Source of the DNA: Heliocidaris erythrogramma
Lineage: Eukaryota; Echinodermata; Echinoidea; Camarodonta; Echinometridae
Assembly (NCBI GenBank): GCA_025617745.1
Contig: CM046866.1
Span: forward strand, 20,723,216-20,787,215
Length of the DNA: 64,000 nt
Direction: 5' to 3'
The position numbers and the translations under genes are program-made. The notes under the pieces were generated by a model, which was not told the origin of the DNA, did not search any database, and saw only the letters and a program-made list of their open reading frames with translations. Position 1 is the stretch's first letter. The number at the start of each line of letters is the position of its first letter. Positions 45,528-55,541 of this stretch are shown here, piece by piece.

Positions 45528-47678
45528 ATGGCGTTAGCCACGGAATTTCCCTTTAGCACTATAGATGATGATGAATTTTTCTTCCATGTCCATACCGACA
45601 GGCGAAGCACCAGACACATACATAATCAGGAATACGGCACTTGCATTACTAGTGAATTAAATACGAACTCGGAGGAGTTGATTCTTAACTTTGATGAAAA
45701 TGATGAAGGGCAACATTACACATCTTCCAAATACTTTACTGTGAACCAATTCAAAACCAATTCATTAAACGACATACTTACCAATAATAGACATGTAAAA
45801 ACAGGAGGCGGCGTATGTACCGAACAGACTCGAGTACTCTTTTCTAAATAATTTGACATACATGACCAACACTTTTGAATCACTTTTTATAGAGATAGAA
45901 ATGAAGGAGAGTAGAAATGTAATAATAGATGTCATATACCGCCCTCCCCAATCTCCGCAAGACAATTTTTGGACAGATATCCAAAATATATTACAAAGTC
46001 AAATCATTCAAAATAAACACTGCTTTTTAATGGGTGACTTCATTATCAACTTACTTTCCAATGCACAAGGTTTTTGTTATGATTTTCTAGAATTAATTCT
46101 ATCTGCTTCATTTTTACCTACCATCACCAAACCAACTAGAGTTACAGAACAATCAGCCACCTTGATTGATAATATCTTTACGAACATGCAACTGCCATAG
46201 AATCAGGGATTATTGTTTCTGACATATCTGACCATTATCCTATCTTTTGTAAAACTAAGCTTTCAAACACACCTGTTGACAAACGTACCCGCAAAGTTAA
46301 AACTCGCAGATTAAGTGCCAGAAACTTAGAACGCCTTAATGAAAATTTAAGTACCATTGACTGGCAACAAATATATATTTCTGAAGATGTACATGAAGCT
46401 TACGATAACTTTTTAAACATTCTCATGGGTCAGTTTGATATTTGCATACCATTAAAAAAACAAGTAAATAACTATAAAAAGCACCCTAGATCGCCATGGG
46501 TAACCAACTCTATCTTAAGATCAATAAACCGGAAAAATAATCTTTATTATAAATACAAAATCAATCCAACAAATAAAACCCGTGAAAAATACAATCAATA
46601 TAAAAATGTTCTTACTAATGTACTACGACAGACGAAGAAACACTATTATACAACGCAATTTGAACTAAATGAAAATAACATTAGAAATACATGGAAAATA
46701 ATAAATAGAACCTTAAACAGAAACGATAAGACACAAAAAATAAAATCGCACACTAACACTATTGTCGAAGACTCTCAAGCTATGGCCGAAACTTTAAACT
46801 CATACTTCTCCCAAATTGGACAAAACCTTGCAGAAAACATCCCGACAACCGAAAGAAAATTCCACAACTTTTTAAATTACCAAAACCCATATTCGCTGTT
46901 TTTGTCCCAACAAACCGCGAGGAAATTATTGGGATCGTTAATAAGTTGGAAGGGCAGGGCATGACGACATTGATAACTACCCTCTAAAGTCAATTATCTT
47001 ATCGATTGCAAATCCTTTGGTTCATATTTTTAACTTATCATTAACTACGGGTATAGTACCGAATAGCGTCAAAATAGCTAAAGTCATCCCAATATTCAAG
47101 AAAGGTGATGCCTTAAAAACCAATAATTATAGACCAATATCATTACTACCACCCCTCTCCAAAGTTCTAGAAAGAATTGTCTTTACTAGAGTTACAGCCT
47201 TTCTGAACAAACATAACATTGTCTGTAATTCGCAGTTTGGCTTTCGAGCAAACCATCATACAACACACGCAATATTAACATGCATAGATACTATAGCCCA
47301 TGCCAATGATCAGCGCTTGCATACTATCGCAATATTCCTGGACTTTTCCAAGGCTTTGGATACTATAAACCATAATATTTTCCTACATAAGGTATCCCAC
47401 TACGGTGTTCGTGGAAAGGCCTTGGAATGGTTCAGAAATTATTTATCAAATAGAAAACATATCATATACATAAATGACTTTTATAAATCCTCAGATGTGT
47501 TATCATTTATTCTATTTGCAGACAATTCAAACTTTTTATGCTGTTTAGTAACGCCCTGCAAAACTTACCTGGAAATATTTTTTGGGACGACGCGCCGCTG
47601 GATAGGGTACCATCAACAAAATTTCTAGGGCTTACGATCGACGACAAACTAAACTGGAACATGCACATACAAAATATA
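45528..47678 (+). pseudogene. LINE ORF2: endonuclease and reverse transcriptase, degraded
   Basis: The first part (45528-45851) matches the region before CR1-type endonucleases and ends in a GGGV block. The endonuclease continues at 45853-46200 with VIYRPPQSPQDNF and LMGDFIIN, where the catalytic Asn of GDFN is replaced by Ile. It ends with TLIDNIF, and the SDH motif follows in another frame (SDISDHYPIF). The linker (46425-46964) is Lys/Asn-rich. The RT (47017-47678) has KVIPIFKKGDA, NYRPISLLPPLSKVLERIVF, FGFRANHHTT and FLDFSKALDTINH. The PQGS-LGPLLF block is deleted: IIYIN runs straight into DFYKSSD, and YADD reads FADNS. STKFLGLTIDDKLNW closes the part before the first insertion. Not functional. 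Confidence 0.9.
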
Positions 47679-49150
47679 CACTCTAAAAACTCAAGTGCTA
47701 TTTTTAGCACCTCAAGATTTGGAGGCAGCACCTGTAAGGGCACGCATAGGGACTGCACAAATTGTGCTAAAGCTAAAGTAGCACTTGTACAAGTGATATC
47801 ATTCAACACCAGTCCAAGTGCTACTTTAACACTTTAAGTGTAAGCCTTTTTACACTTCTGATGCTATTAAACGCATCCAGCTCGCAAAAATCACACTTCT
47901 AGTGCATTAAATAACACATTTTAGAGCCCCCAAAACGGCACTACTAGTGTTAACACTTTTGCACCCAATATAGTACTAAAGAACAGACACAAACAGTATG
48001 CACAAAATCACACCTGCAGTGCTGAAAATTCACCCTTCTATAGTCTGTTCAACAGCCCTACACTAAGGTCTACATTTTATTTTTAGATTGATATGAACTG
48101 GTTGTATACATGATGATGTGGACTAAAACCATGGCATGTGGATTTAAGTGGCAATTTCGGAGGGTTAATTGTTCCATTTCGGCAATCCACAATCGTGTCG
48201 AAAAAAAGCACACACACCGCCTTCCAAACTTCCCGGGCCCGGCCGGCGCGGTCGATTGCGCCCCATGCCTGGCTGACCCCGCATGATCAACAATTTTCAT
48301 GTCAACGACTACGCGTACAGTAGACGTTTAGCCACACCACACATGCTGAAACATGGCACTTCCACTTCATTGCTTTTCATCATGTTTCATATCCACCACC
48401 ACAAAGATTAATGTAAATATCATATTATTTGATACCTTTATTCGCATAAAATTACAGAAGTTCTAAATTTAATGTCTTAAATTTTTACTTACCACGCCAT
48501 GCCTGTGCAGCAGATGATGGCTCTTGCACTACAGTTGCGTAATAAGCGATTTCGTAATTGGCCCATGAGCAACTTTTCGCAAATGACCTGTCCCTTTTTT
48601 CGTTTGGATAGGCATCTTTTCAAAGAAAGATAATACGCAAGCTTGCCCGACATACCAACGTACAGAATTCAAACTCTATGAAAGAAAGACATCGTACACC
48701 AGGTGACTAGAACTGAGCACGTCAATGAACACTTGAGAAAGCGCATTGTTTGCAAGTTGGCTATCATTTGGCAGACTGTCAAATACCAACCATCAACACT
48801 TTGTTGCTTTTCATTGGATTTAATGAAAGTATAATTAAATGAATATATGAATAATCATTACACTGTCGATGCTTATCGCAGTGCATTTTAAACGAACATG
48901 CCAGTTTATGTCAAATGACCTTTATCTGCTCATGCACAAATCCTAATTATTAGCACAGAATTGTGCAGGTGCTATCACGGGACGTTGGTCAGCAATTGAA
49001 ATGTAAAACGAGCGTCCTAACATTCAGCACTTACTTTTAGCACTCAATTTTCTGCACCAGACGCAAATGGCACGTGAGGTGTTAGAAATAGCATGTCAAG
49101 TGCAAACTTCCAATTAGCACTGGTTTTTCAGCACTTCACTTTTTAGAGTG
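47679..49150. mobile_element. CACTCTAAAAA transposon, copy B, complete (1472 bp, TA target)
   Basis: The ends CACTCTAAAAA and TTTTTAGAGTG are inverted. TA is duplicated at 47677-47678 and 49151-49152. Subterminal AAGTGCTA(TTTTT)AGCAC words recur at both ends. The insertion lies within the LINE RT gene after MHIQN. Removing it joins IQNI to SKMISRNIGI in the expected CR1 pattern. It has no transposase, so it is non-autonomous. TA targets suggest the Tc1/mariner or a related superfamily. Confidence 0.92.
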
Positions 49151-49152
49151 TA

Positions 49153-49314
49153 TCCAAAATGATTTCCCGGAATATTGGAATATGAATAAACTCAAATATT
49201 TCTTTCCAAGGAGCACACTTTTTACACTATACTTTTCACTGATATTACCTTATCTTAATTATGGAATAAGGGCTTGGGTTAACACTAATAAATATCTTAC
49301 TGATAAAATTACTA
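49153..49314 (+). pseudogene. LINE ORF2 segment between insertions 1 and 2
   Basis: Across frames this reads MNKLKYFFPRSTLFTLYFSL ILPYLNYGIRAWVN and TNKYLTDKIT. It is the conserved YFLP--TL--LYNSLILPYLNYGI region of CR1-like RT C-termini. An in-frame stop near 49190 breaks it. Confidence 0.85.
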
Positions 49315-49478
49315 CACTGTAAAAACTGAAGTGCTGTATATAGCACTTTGAGGGCATGCATAGGGACTGCACTCAGAGTGCTATTGTAATGCACACAGTG
49401 TGCTATTTCAGCACTTTTACGGGAGCTGGACCGGATCCTTAAACTGCTGAACATTCATTTAAAAAAAATCGTCATTTT

Positions 49479-49541
49479 GGCGAGCCTCGAACCAGGGTCC
49501 GCTGATCGAGAATTGCTGGCATTACCGTTAGACTAACTCAC
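49479..49541 (-). other. tRNA-like sequence, left arm of MITE copy B
   Basis: On the - strand it has TTAGTCTAACGGTAATGCC (A-box-like) and GGTTCGAGGCTCG (B-box-like). It is nearly identical to 24862-24926. Confidence 0.55.
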
Positions 49542-49645
49542 ATCATAGGATTTAGAGCAGATCATATTGCTACATAGTGAATTTACGACTCCACATAGTT
49601 CATGTTATCTACTTGACTCCCATGACTAAACTGGACTGCAAGAAG

Positions 49646-49710
49646 CATTCGTTAGTCTATCGGTAACCTCAGCGCCTTTCAATCAGCGGAACCTGGTTCG
49701 AGGCTCGCCA
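49646..49710 (+). other. tRNA-like sequence, right arm of MITE copy B
   Basis: TTAGTCTATCGGTAACC (A-box-like) and GGTTCGAGGCTCG (B-box-like) lie on the + strand. It shares its head and T-arm with the left-arm sequence but has a different middle (CAGCGCCTTTCAATCAGC), so the two are diverged relatives in inverted orientation. Confidence 0.55.
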
Positions 49711-50052
49711 CGGTCACATTTTTTTGTTATGAATGTTTTGCAGTTTAAGGAGCCGGTCCAGCTCCCGTGAAAGTGCTGAAATAGCACGCTGTGTGTATTA
49801 CAATAGCACTCTGAGTGAAGGCCCTATCCATGCCCTCAAAGTGCTATATACAGCACTTCAGTTTTTACAGTGTATCTTACAAACGATGCTCCTGTTCGCT
49901 CACATAGCGATCCTTTATTTTACGAATCGAAAATTTTAAAGTTTCCAGATTTATTTCTTTTTCAAACAGGACAATTCATGTACAAATTGAACAAAAACGA
50001 ACTGCCACACGCTTTCATTAACATGTTCACAAGAAACAGTTCCATACATATA

Positions 50053-50610
50053 CTGACCCATAATAAAAAGTACCCACTACTTTATAATGGTATATCATAT
50101 TTATATTGACATATAATGGACGATATCCTGAGACCACACCTGGTGCCATTCCTGCAGAACAACCTGAGGGGTGAGAACATTAACACCATGGAGTGGCCGG
50201 CGATGTCCCCTGACCTCAGTGCCATTGAGCATCTGTGGGATGAGCTTGTGAGGCGCATTGCTGGCAGGGTCAGGACTCGTGCACAACTGATCCAGACTTT
50301 GCAAGATGAATGGAACAGGATTCCACAAGATTTCATTCAAAAACTGGTGCGCAGTATGCGTCGAAGATGCAATGCTTGTCTGCAAACAAATGGTGGCCAC
50401 ACACGCTATTGATCTGTGACTTTCATTTTTCAACTTGTTGTGTTCTGCGCTCTAATGCGCGCTGACAAGAGACAGCATTGTCTTCCGAAATTAGTGAAAT
50501 GTTTCAATAAAAGATCAATCTTTCCACCCTGCTCCATTGTCATTCTGTGTCTGTCAATATAAATATGTTATACCATTATAAAGTAGTGGGTACTTTTTAT
50601 TGTGGGTCAG
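50053..50610. mobile_element. Tc1/mariner-like element, internally deleted (558 bp)
   Basis: The ends CTGACCCA(T/C)AATAAAAAG ... CTTTTTATTGTGGGTCAG are inverted and extend ~60 bp (GTACCCACTACTTTATAATG). TA is duplicated at 50051-50052 and 50611-50612. It contains only the C-terminal part of a transposase. The insertion is in the LINE C-terminal coding region, after NMFTRNSS. Confidence 0.92.
50116..50412 (+). pseudogene. Tc1-type transposase, C-terminal remnant
   Basis: This 98-codon open frame starts MDDILRPHLVPFLQNN and contains MEWPAMSPDLSAIEHLWDEL. That is the segment around the last catalytic residue of Tc1-like DD34E transposases (W-A-SPDLNPIEHLWD), with the catalytic Glu retained. TLQDEWNRIPQDFIQKLVRS MRRRCNACL follows, as in the family's C-terminus. 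The N-terminal paired-like DNA-binding domain and the first two Asp residues are missing, so it cannot be an active transposase. The frame stops before the right inverted repeat. Confidence 0.9.
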
Positions 50611-50612
50611 TA

Positions 50613-51414
50613 TACATACCCAATAAGACAATCCAACCATTTCCACCTTGCCCGCACCCGCACTCTCTTTGCACACAAAACCGTCTCTTTCTACGGCCCG
50701 AAATACTGGAAATCACTTACCAGCGATATAATCAACTCCCATAGTCTAAACTGTTTCAAAAGCATGTTGAAGAAATATCTTCTTCAACTGTATGCAATGA
50801 ATTCAAACTGAGCGAGCAGGACCCACTCTCTCTTTCTCTCTCTCCATCTCCCTCTTCTCTGTTTTACTCCCTTTTCACCCCTTCTTTTTCCTGCCTTCTC
50901 TTTCCCTTCTTCTCACACACTGACACACTCATTATCTTTCATTTTCCTTCTTCCTCCACCCTCCTTCTTTTTATTCTTTTTTGTTTCCACACCGTCTTCC
51001 ACTTCCACTTTACTTTCACACTTAGTATTTCTTGTGGGTTGAGGCAATAGTCCTACCACCTCCACTCACTTATCAATTCTCTTATCAATAATTCGCTTCT
51101 CTTAATGATGCCTTATGAATTTAATATTATTGAACGACCCACTCGTGATTAAGTTATATGTTTCTGGACATGTAATATACAAGCTTTGCTTTTAAACATG
51201 TCCAACTGTTTTCAACACCACTTAATAGGTCAATATTTGTGCATCATATATATTTTTTTTACTTATTGATATGATATTATGCCATATTTAGGGAAAAATA
51301 TCATTGTTATATATTGTTATAATTGTATTCATATTATGTTATGCACTACAGTATTATGTAAATTATGCTAATATGATTGAAAACAGCAATCTGAATCTGA
51401 ATCTGAATCTGAAT
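50613..51414 (+). pseudogene. LINE ORF2 C-terminus and 3' UTR after insertion 3
   Basis: YPIRQSNHFHLARTRTLFAH then KTVSFYGPKYWKSLTSDIIN and FKSMLKKYLLQLY form the conserved C-terminal end (R-----F-GP-YW-SL---I-----FK--LK--LL). A pyrimidine-rich 3' UTR follows. The stem-loop at 51166-51203 (GGACATGT ... ACATGTCC around TACAAGCTTTGCTTTT) and a TCTGAATCTGAATC tail (to 51414) complete the element. Confidence 0.85.
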
Positions 51415-53259
51415 CAACTTGATACCAAAGTGGACTTCCCCTTTAAGGTTTTAACAATTATTATCATTAAATGAATATGGCCAAACGTTATGAAATTTGG
51501 GGGTAGTGATTTCGATATAATAAATGAACTTTAAGTAAAAACATCATAGGTTAAATGTCAAAGGTCACGTGGGAAATGCATATCAATACCAAATACTCTG
51601 AAAATCATTAGAATTGTGTGTGTGATTGAGTACGAAATAATATCATGGTTTTATTTCAGGTCTATTGAGGTCAAGTGACTAGGTTGTTTTATTTCTGGAA
51701 ATTATTAAATATTCTACGATTTTTAATTCCTTTTGAAAAAAAACTTACCACTACAACCCTAAGTACAAATTTCCCCTACATATTTAATATGTTAAATGTC
51801 ATAGGTCTTTGTCGTCGTATTGTGATATATTTTGATGGAAATTGAGTGGAGTAATGTTTTTGTTAGGTATTATAACACCTCTTCAATAATTTGAGATCAA
51901 ATGTCACAAAGGGGTTATTTGAGGTTATTGTTTGAAAAATAAGCACAATATATGTCTGTCTTTTTGTCCTGAGCAAAGACATCAATGGATATGTTGTTTA
52001 GAATAAGGATTAAGGTTATTTGGTGTGAATAATCATACTTGAATGATGCTTGAGTGCACTTAGAACTAATCTAACTATGTACCTCCAACAACAACAACTT
52101 TTTGCTGTTGTCTGGTTTTGATAACTTAATGCCAGAGGTCATTAAAAAGCCAGTTGGGGTCGTGGCATACATTCACATTATCAAGATATTTTTTTTTTAT
52201 TTGATTCAGTTTGTGTCATGTGATATTTTTACATGTAGACAAGGATAAACTTCGATTAAATCCCCAGTGGTCATTTTCTTAGTGGACTTTTAGAGGCATA
52301 CCCAGTTTTATATCATTGCTTTCCGACTTGGCATTATGGTAAATTTGTATGTGTATTGCTTATTATGTATATATTGAATATCAGTACTAAATCAATAATT
52401 ACCATTACCGAGTAAGTGAGCGATGGTTCTCTCTAATCATTTCTGTATTATTATTTTATTCTTTTGTAGATTATCAATTTTCTTATAACTTGGTTATTAA
52501 TAAAATCGTATAATTGGTTCAGATTACCAGGAAGGTAAAACATATCTATTAGGATCATTACCCTGGATTACTTGTTATTTTCTATTTCAGAATTACTTCG
52601 CCATCTCACAACATTATACAAATAAAACATGTATTTTTAAAGGGGGATTTAAGAGAAGGTAATTGGCCTGCAAGAAAGCAAAATCAGATAAAGAGGTTTG
52701 TGAAAGCTTGCGGAATATCAGAAGAAAGAATTAAAAAGTTGTATTTTTAATGTTGTTTTTACTGACAATATTGAAATTCCCATGGAAAATTTTGTCATGA
52801 TGTGTGATGTTAAAAGGAAAGAATATATTTGTCAACTAAACCAATCCAAAATATCTTTTCTTTTTTGTTTACACAAAACTAAACAAAACTAAACAAAACA
52901 AGGAAGATAAGGAGTGAGACAAGGATACTTTGAATACATTTTGTATCAAACAAATGAGAAAGTTATCCCAGTGTGAGATCATAATCTCATTGCCACTAGG
53001 AGGTTCCTCTGACTTCCTCAGGTGGCACAACTTGTAATTATCGTTGTCTGACTTTTATGAAACTTTGACAAATCTGTTTCTGCTTCTACCAAAGCCAACT
53101 TGCTCCGAATGACCTTTTCTTAGGACAGATTTCCCTGAATTTCTTGATACCAGATTGTCACCTGTATTATCTTCTTATTTAATATAATTATTTTCTTAAA
53201 AGAACCATATTTACCGTATGCCGGTTTATTGTTTGGTTGTTTTTTATATAAAAAATATC

Positions 53260-53289
<30 letters not shown>
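51415..53289. other. AT-rich region with degraded GGTCA-type repeats
   Basis: Diverged units with AAAGGTCACG, AGGTCAAGTGAC, TAGGTCTTTG and AGAGGTCATT suggest an old relative of the array at 53290-53745. A (CTTT)n microsatellite lies at about 53262-53292. No gene is recognised. Confidence 0.45.
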
Positions 53290-53291
<2 letters not shown>

Positions 53292-53745
53292 ATTTCTTTG
53301 TTTTTAGCACCGTTACCGCGATATCTCAAGAACTGTTTGAGGTAAGAACTTCAAACATGGTACTAGTAGGCCTATGTATCCCCATACGAAAATGAACTGA
53401 TTAGATTTTGGGGTAAGTAGGTCAAAGGTCAGAGGTCACAGAGGTCAATTTACATGAAATTACATGAAATTCTTGGTTTTTAGCACCTTTACCGCGATTT
53501 CCGAAGAACTATTTGAGGTAAGAACTTCAAACTTGGTACCAGTATGTATCCTAATAGAAAGAGGAACTGATTAGATTTTGGGGTAAGTAGGTCAAAGTTC
53601 AGAGGTCACAGAGGTCAATTTACATGAAAGTACATGAAATTACTGGATTTTTGCCTCGTTATCAAATATTTCTAGAACAGTTTGAGCCACCAACTGAATT
53701 TAGACGGAGGCATATAGGAGACGCAGTCGCATTCATCTTGTTTAT
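53290..53745. repeat. ~173-bp tandem repeat rich in AGGTCA half-sites
   Basis: Two units (about 53305-53470 and 53478-53640) start TTTTTAGCACC(G/T)TTACCGCGA. Each contains GTAAGTAGGTCAAAGGTCAG and GAGGTCACAGAGGTCA. A third degraded unit ends with GGAGGCATATAGGAGACGCA, a terminus I know from dispersed repeats of marine invertebrates. Confidence 0.8.
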
Positions 53746-54272
53746 CATTCAATGATTCAATGATTCAATGATTCATTTATTGTCATGCAACAAGCATAAA
53801 AGTTGGATTTCCAAATTTTAAACATATATTTTAAAAATACATATCAGAAAATTGCACGTGATGGATAAGAATGAATACAGAAAAACATATTAATGCACAT
53901 GAATGTATCAAAGATATATTAACACATTGAGAATAAAAAGGCATGACAATATAATACCTCATTATTCCATGATAAAACTACATAAACAATATACAAAACG
54001 AAATAGAGTACAAGCAAGAGGTCCACGTCTTGCAGAAAACCATGCAGAAACAAAGAAACGAGAAGAACAAAAAGAAATGAAAAACAGAAAGGAGAGAGAA
54101 GAAAGGAGTATATACGAAAGATAGGAAAAGCAGAAAACAAAAGGAAGGAAAATACAGAAAAACAGAGAAAAGCTGGAAAAGAAAGGAAAGAGAAAAAGAG
54201 AGAAAAGGGGGAAAACGAAAAAAGAAAGAACGAAAAAGGGTACATCATCGCAAACGTGTAGCAATATGACAT
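53746..54272 (-). mobile_element. LINE tail (- strand) and purine-rich tract
   Basis: TTCAATGATTCAATGATTC octamers at 53748-53780 followed by TTTATTGTCATGCAACAAGC are the reverse complement of an AATAAA-plus-repeat tail of a non-LTR element. 54050-54240 is an A/G-rich tract; the pyrimidine-strand frames there are artefacts. Confidence 0.55.
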
Positions 54273-54452
54273 TGTGTGTGTAATTGGGTTTTTACAGACG
54301 TGTATCAATCAGATATGATTATTTAAGTCTGGGACCGACCTTTAACGTCACCATCCGAAAGACGTGACTCAGTCTCGAACCTGGGTCCGCTGAATCAGTT
54401 TATAACTTCCACTGGTAGCTGGATTACAGGCGCACGCCACAACGCCCAGTTA
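54273..54452 (-). mobile_element. SINE with Alu/7SL-like head, copy A
   Basis: On the - strand the head GGGCGTTGTGGCGTGCGCCT followed by GTAATCCAGCTAC resembles the 5' Alu domain of 7SL (SRP) RNA. A B-box-like GGTTCGAGACT follows ~60 bp later. The body ends in CAATTACACACAC. Copy B at 57685-57879 is ~95% alike. No target duplication is seen around this copy. A tRNA origin was considered, but the T-arm pairs poorly. Confidence 0.7.
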
Positions 54453-55296
54453 ATTCTTATACCGCTATCATTTTTATAGACAATTCTTTGATTTGACAGT
54501 GTACCGGGAATTACTTATGTTTATTTGAAATTAACTTAAACTATTCGACAAAAGATATTTAATGAATGGAAATGTTGAACAAGAGCTACCCCCTCTATTG
54601 TCGGTTATTATTTGTTAATTTTTTATTCGATTTGTATATATCAGCAATGAAGTATAGTTTTAATGTTTATACCTTCTGATTTTCTTTAAATCATTTGAGT
54701 TACAATATACAAAACAAAATCAACGTTTGTCTGATGATGCCACTTGAGCAATAATATTTTTTGTCTAATCACTATTTATCCTCACTTGACCTTTTAACTA
54801 TTTGGGATCTTGTCTCAGTATTAGGTGCAACAAAAAGTGCTGGTAGAAGTCCCAGGGGCTTTGTCGCAATACTTGGATACTATAAAAACAAGATAAGCAA
54901 ATGGGTCTGATTGTTAGACGAATTACAGCACAGGACCAAATGGCAATAGACCGAAGTAGTGATGACGGTGGTGATTGTGGTGATATTGGTGGTTGTGGTA
55001 ATGGTGTTGGTGGTAATCATGGTGTTGGTGGTATAGATGGTGGTGATATTGATGATGGTGGGGCGGTGGTGTTTGGGGTGGTGGTTGTAGTGGTGTTGGC
55101 ATTGGTGGTGCTAGTGGTGGTAGTTTAATTTCCAATTAAACGTCTACCATTTTTCACTGGCCATATGCCAAACAAAATGATATTTTCTCTTGTTATCTTT
55201 CTTTGTGTTTTGGTCACGCCTTGCAACATGCTTAACCCTAAACACGTGAACTTATTTGCACATTAAGTCATTATGTCTGGTTTTGTCAAAGTTTAC

Positions 55297-55331
<35 letters not shown>

Positions 55332-55332
55332 T
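54453..55332. other. spacer with GGT-rich and TA/CA microsatellites
   Basis: 54955-55128 is a GGT/GAT-rich repeat; its Gly/Asp/Val-rich frame is not a protein. (TA)n(CA)n lies at about 55300-55332. Nothing else recognised. Confidence 0.6.
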
Positions 55333-55477
55333 AGAATAATGACACAGCAGATATATCCACAGGTTGATTTACACAAGCGCTTTCAAATTATTTCTTCAGG
55401 TCACCCCTCCTGAAGAAATAAATTGAAAGCGCTTGTGGAAATCAACCTGTGGTTATATCTGCTGTGTCATTATTCTC
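55333..55477. repeat. 145-bp hairpin (near-perfect inverted repeat)
   Basis: AGAATAATGACACAGCAGAT ... CTGAAGAAAT is repeated inverted after an 8-9-bp loop (TCACCCCT). Arms of about 68 bp differ by a few single-base indels. It is flanked by TA/CA microsatellite on the left and (AT)n (about 55505-55540) on the right, suggesting an insertion into a TA-rich tract. Confidence 0.92.
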
Positions 55478-55499
55478 TGAGTGAACTTTATTTTAATTC

Positions 55500-55540
<41 letters not shown>

Positions 55541-55541
<1 letters not shown>

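Larger units (their letters stand above)
49315..49872. mobile_element. 558-bp TA-target MITE with two tRNA-like arms, copy B
   Basis: The ends CACTGTAAAAACTGAAGTGC and GCACTTCAGTTTTTACAGTG are perfect inverted copies. The inverted repeats extend for about 150 bp (to GGAGCTGGACCGG(A/C)TCCTTAA). TA is duplicated at 49313-49314 and 49873-49874. Inside each arm a tRNA-like sequence has A- and B-boxes: - strand at 49479-49541 and + strand at 49646-49710. It has no coding capacity. Its removal joins DKIT to ILQKRCSC of the host LINE. Confidence 0.92.
45250..51414 (+). mobile_element. CR1/L2-like LINE interrupted by three DNA transposons
   Basis: A single non-LTR element can be followed from its 5' coding part (about 45528) to a TCTGAATC tail at about 51390-51414. 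Three DNA transposons (47679-49150, 49315-49872, 50053-50610) sit in it, each at a TA dinucleotide. Removing them brings the reading frames back together. A conserved 3' stem-loop lies at 51166-51203. The 5' boundary is uncertain. Confidence 0.9.

Noticed and set aside
53919..54308. Phe/Ser/Leu-rich 'membrane protein' frames on the - strand
   Set aside because: They translate the complement of an A/G-rich tract.
54901..55128. Gly/Asp/Val-rich open frame
   Set aside because: It is a GGT/GAT-rich simple repeat read in frame.
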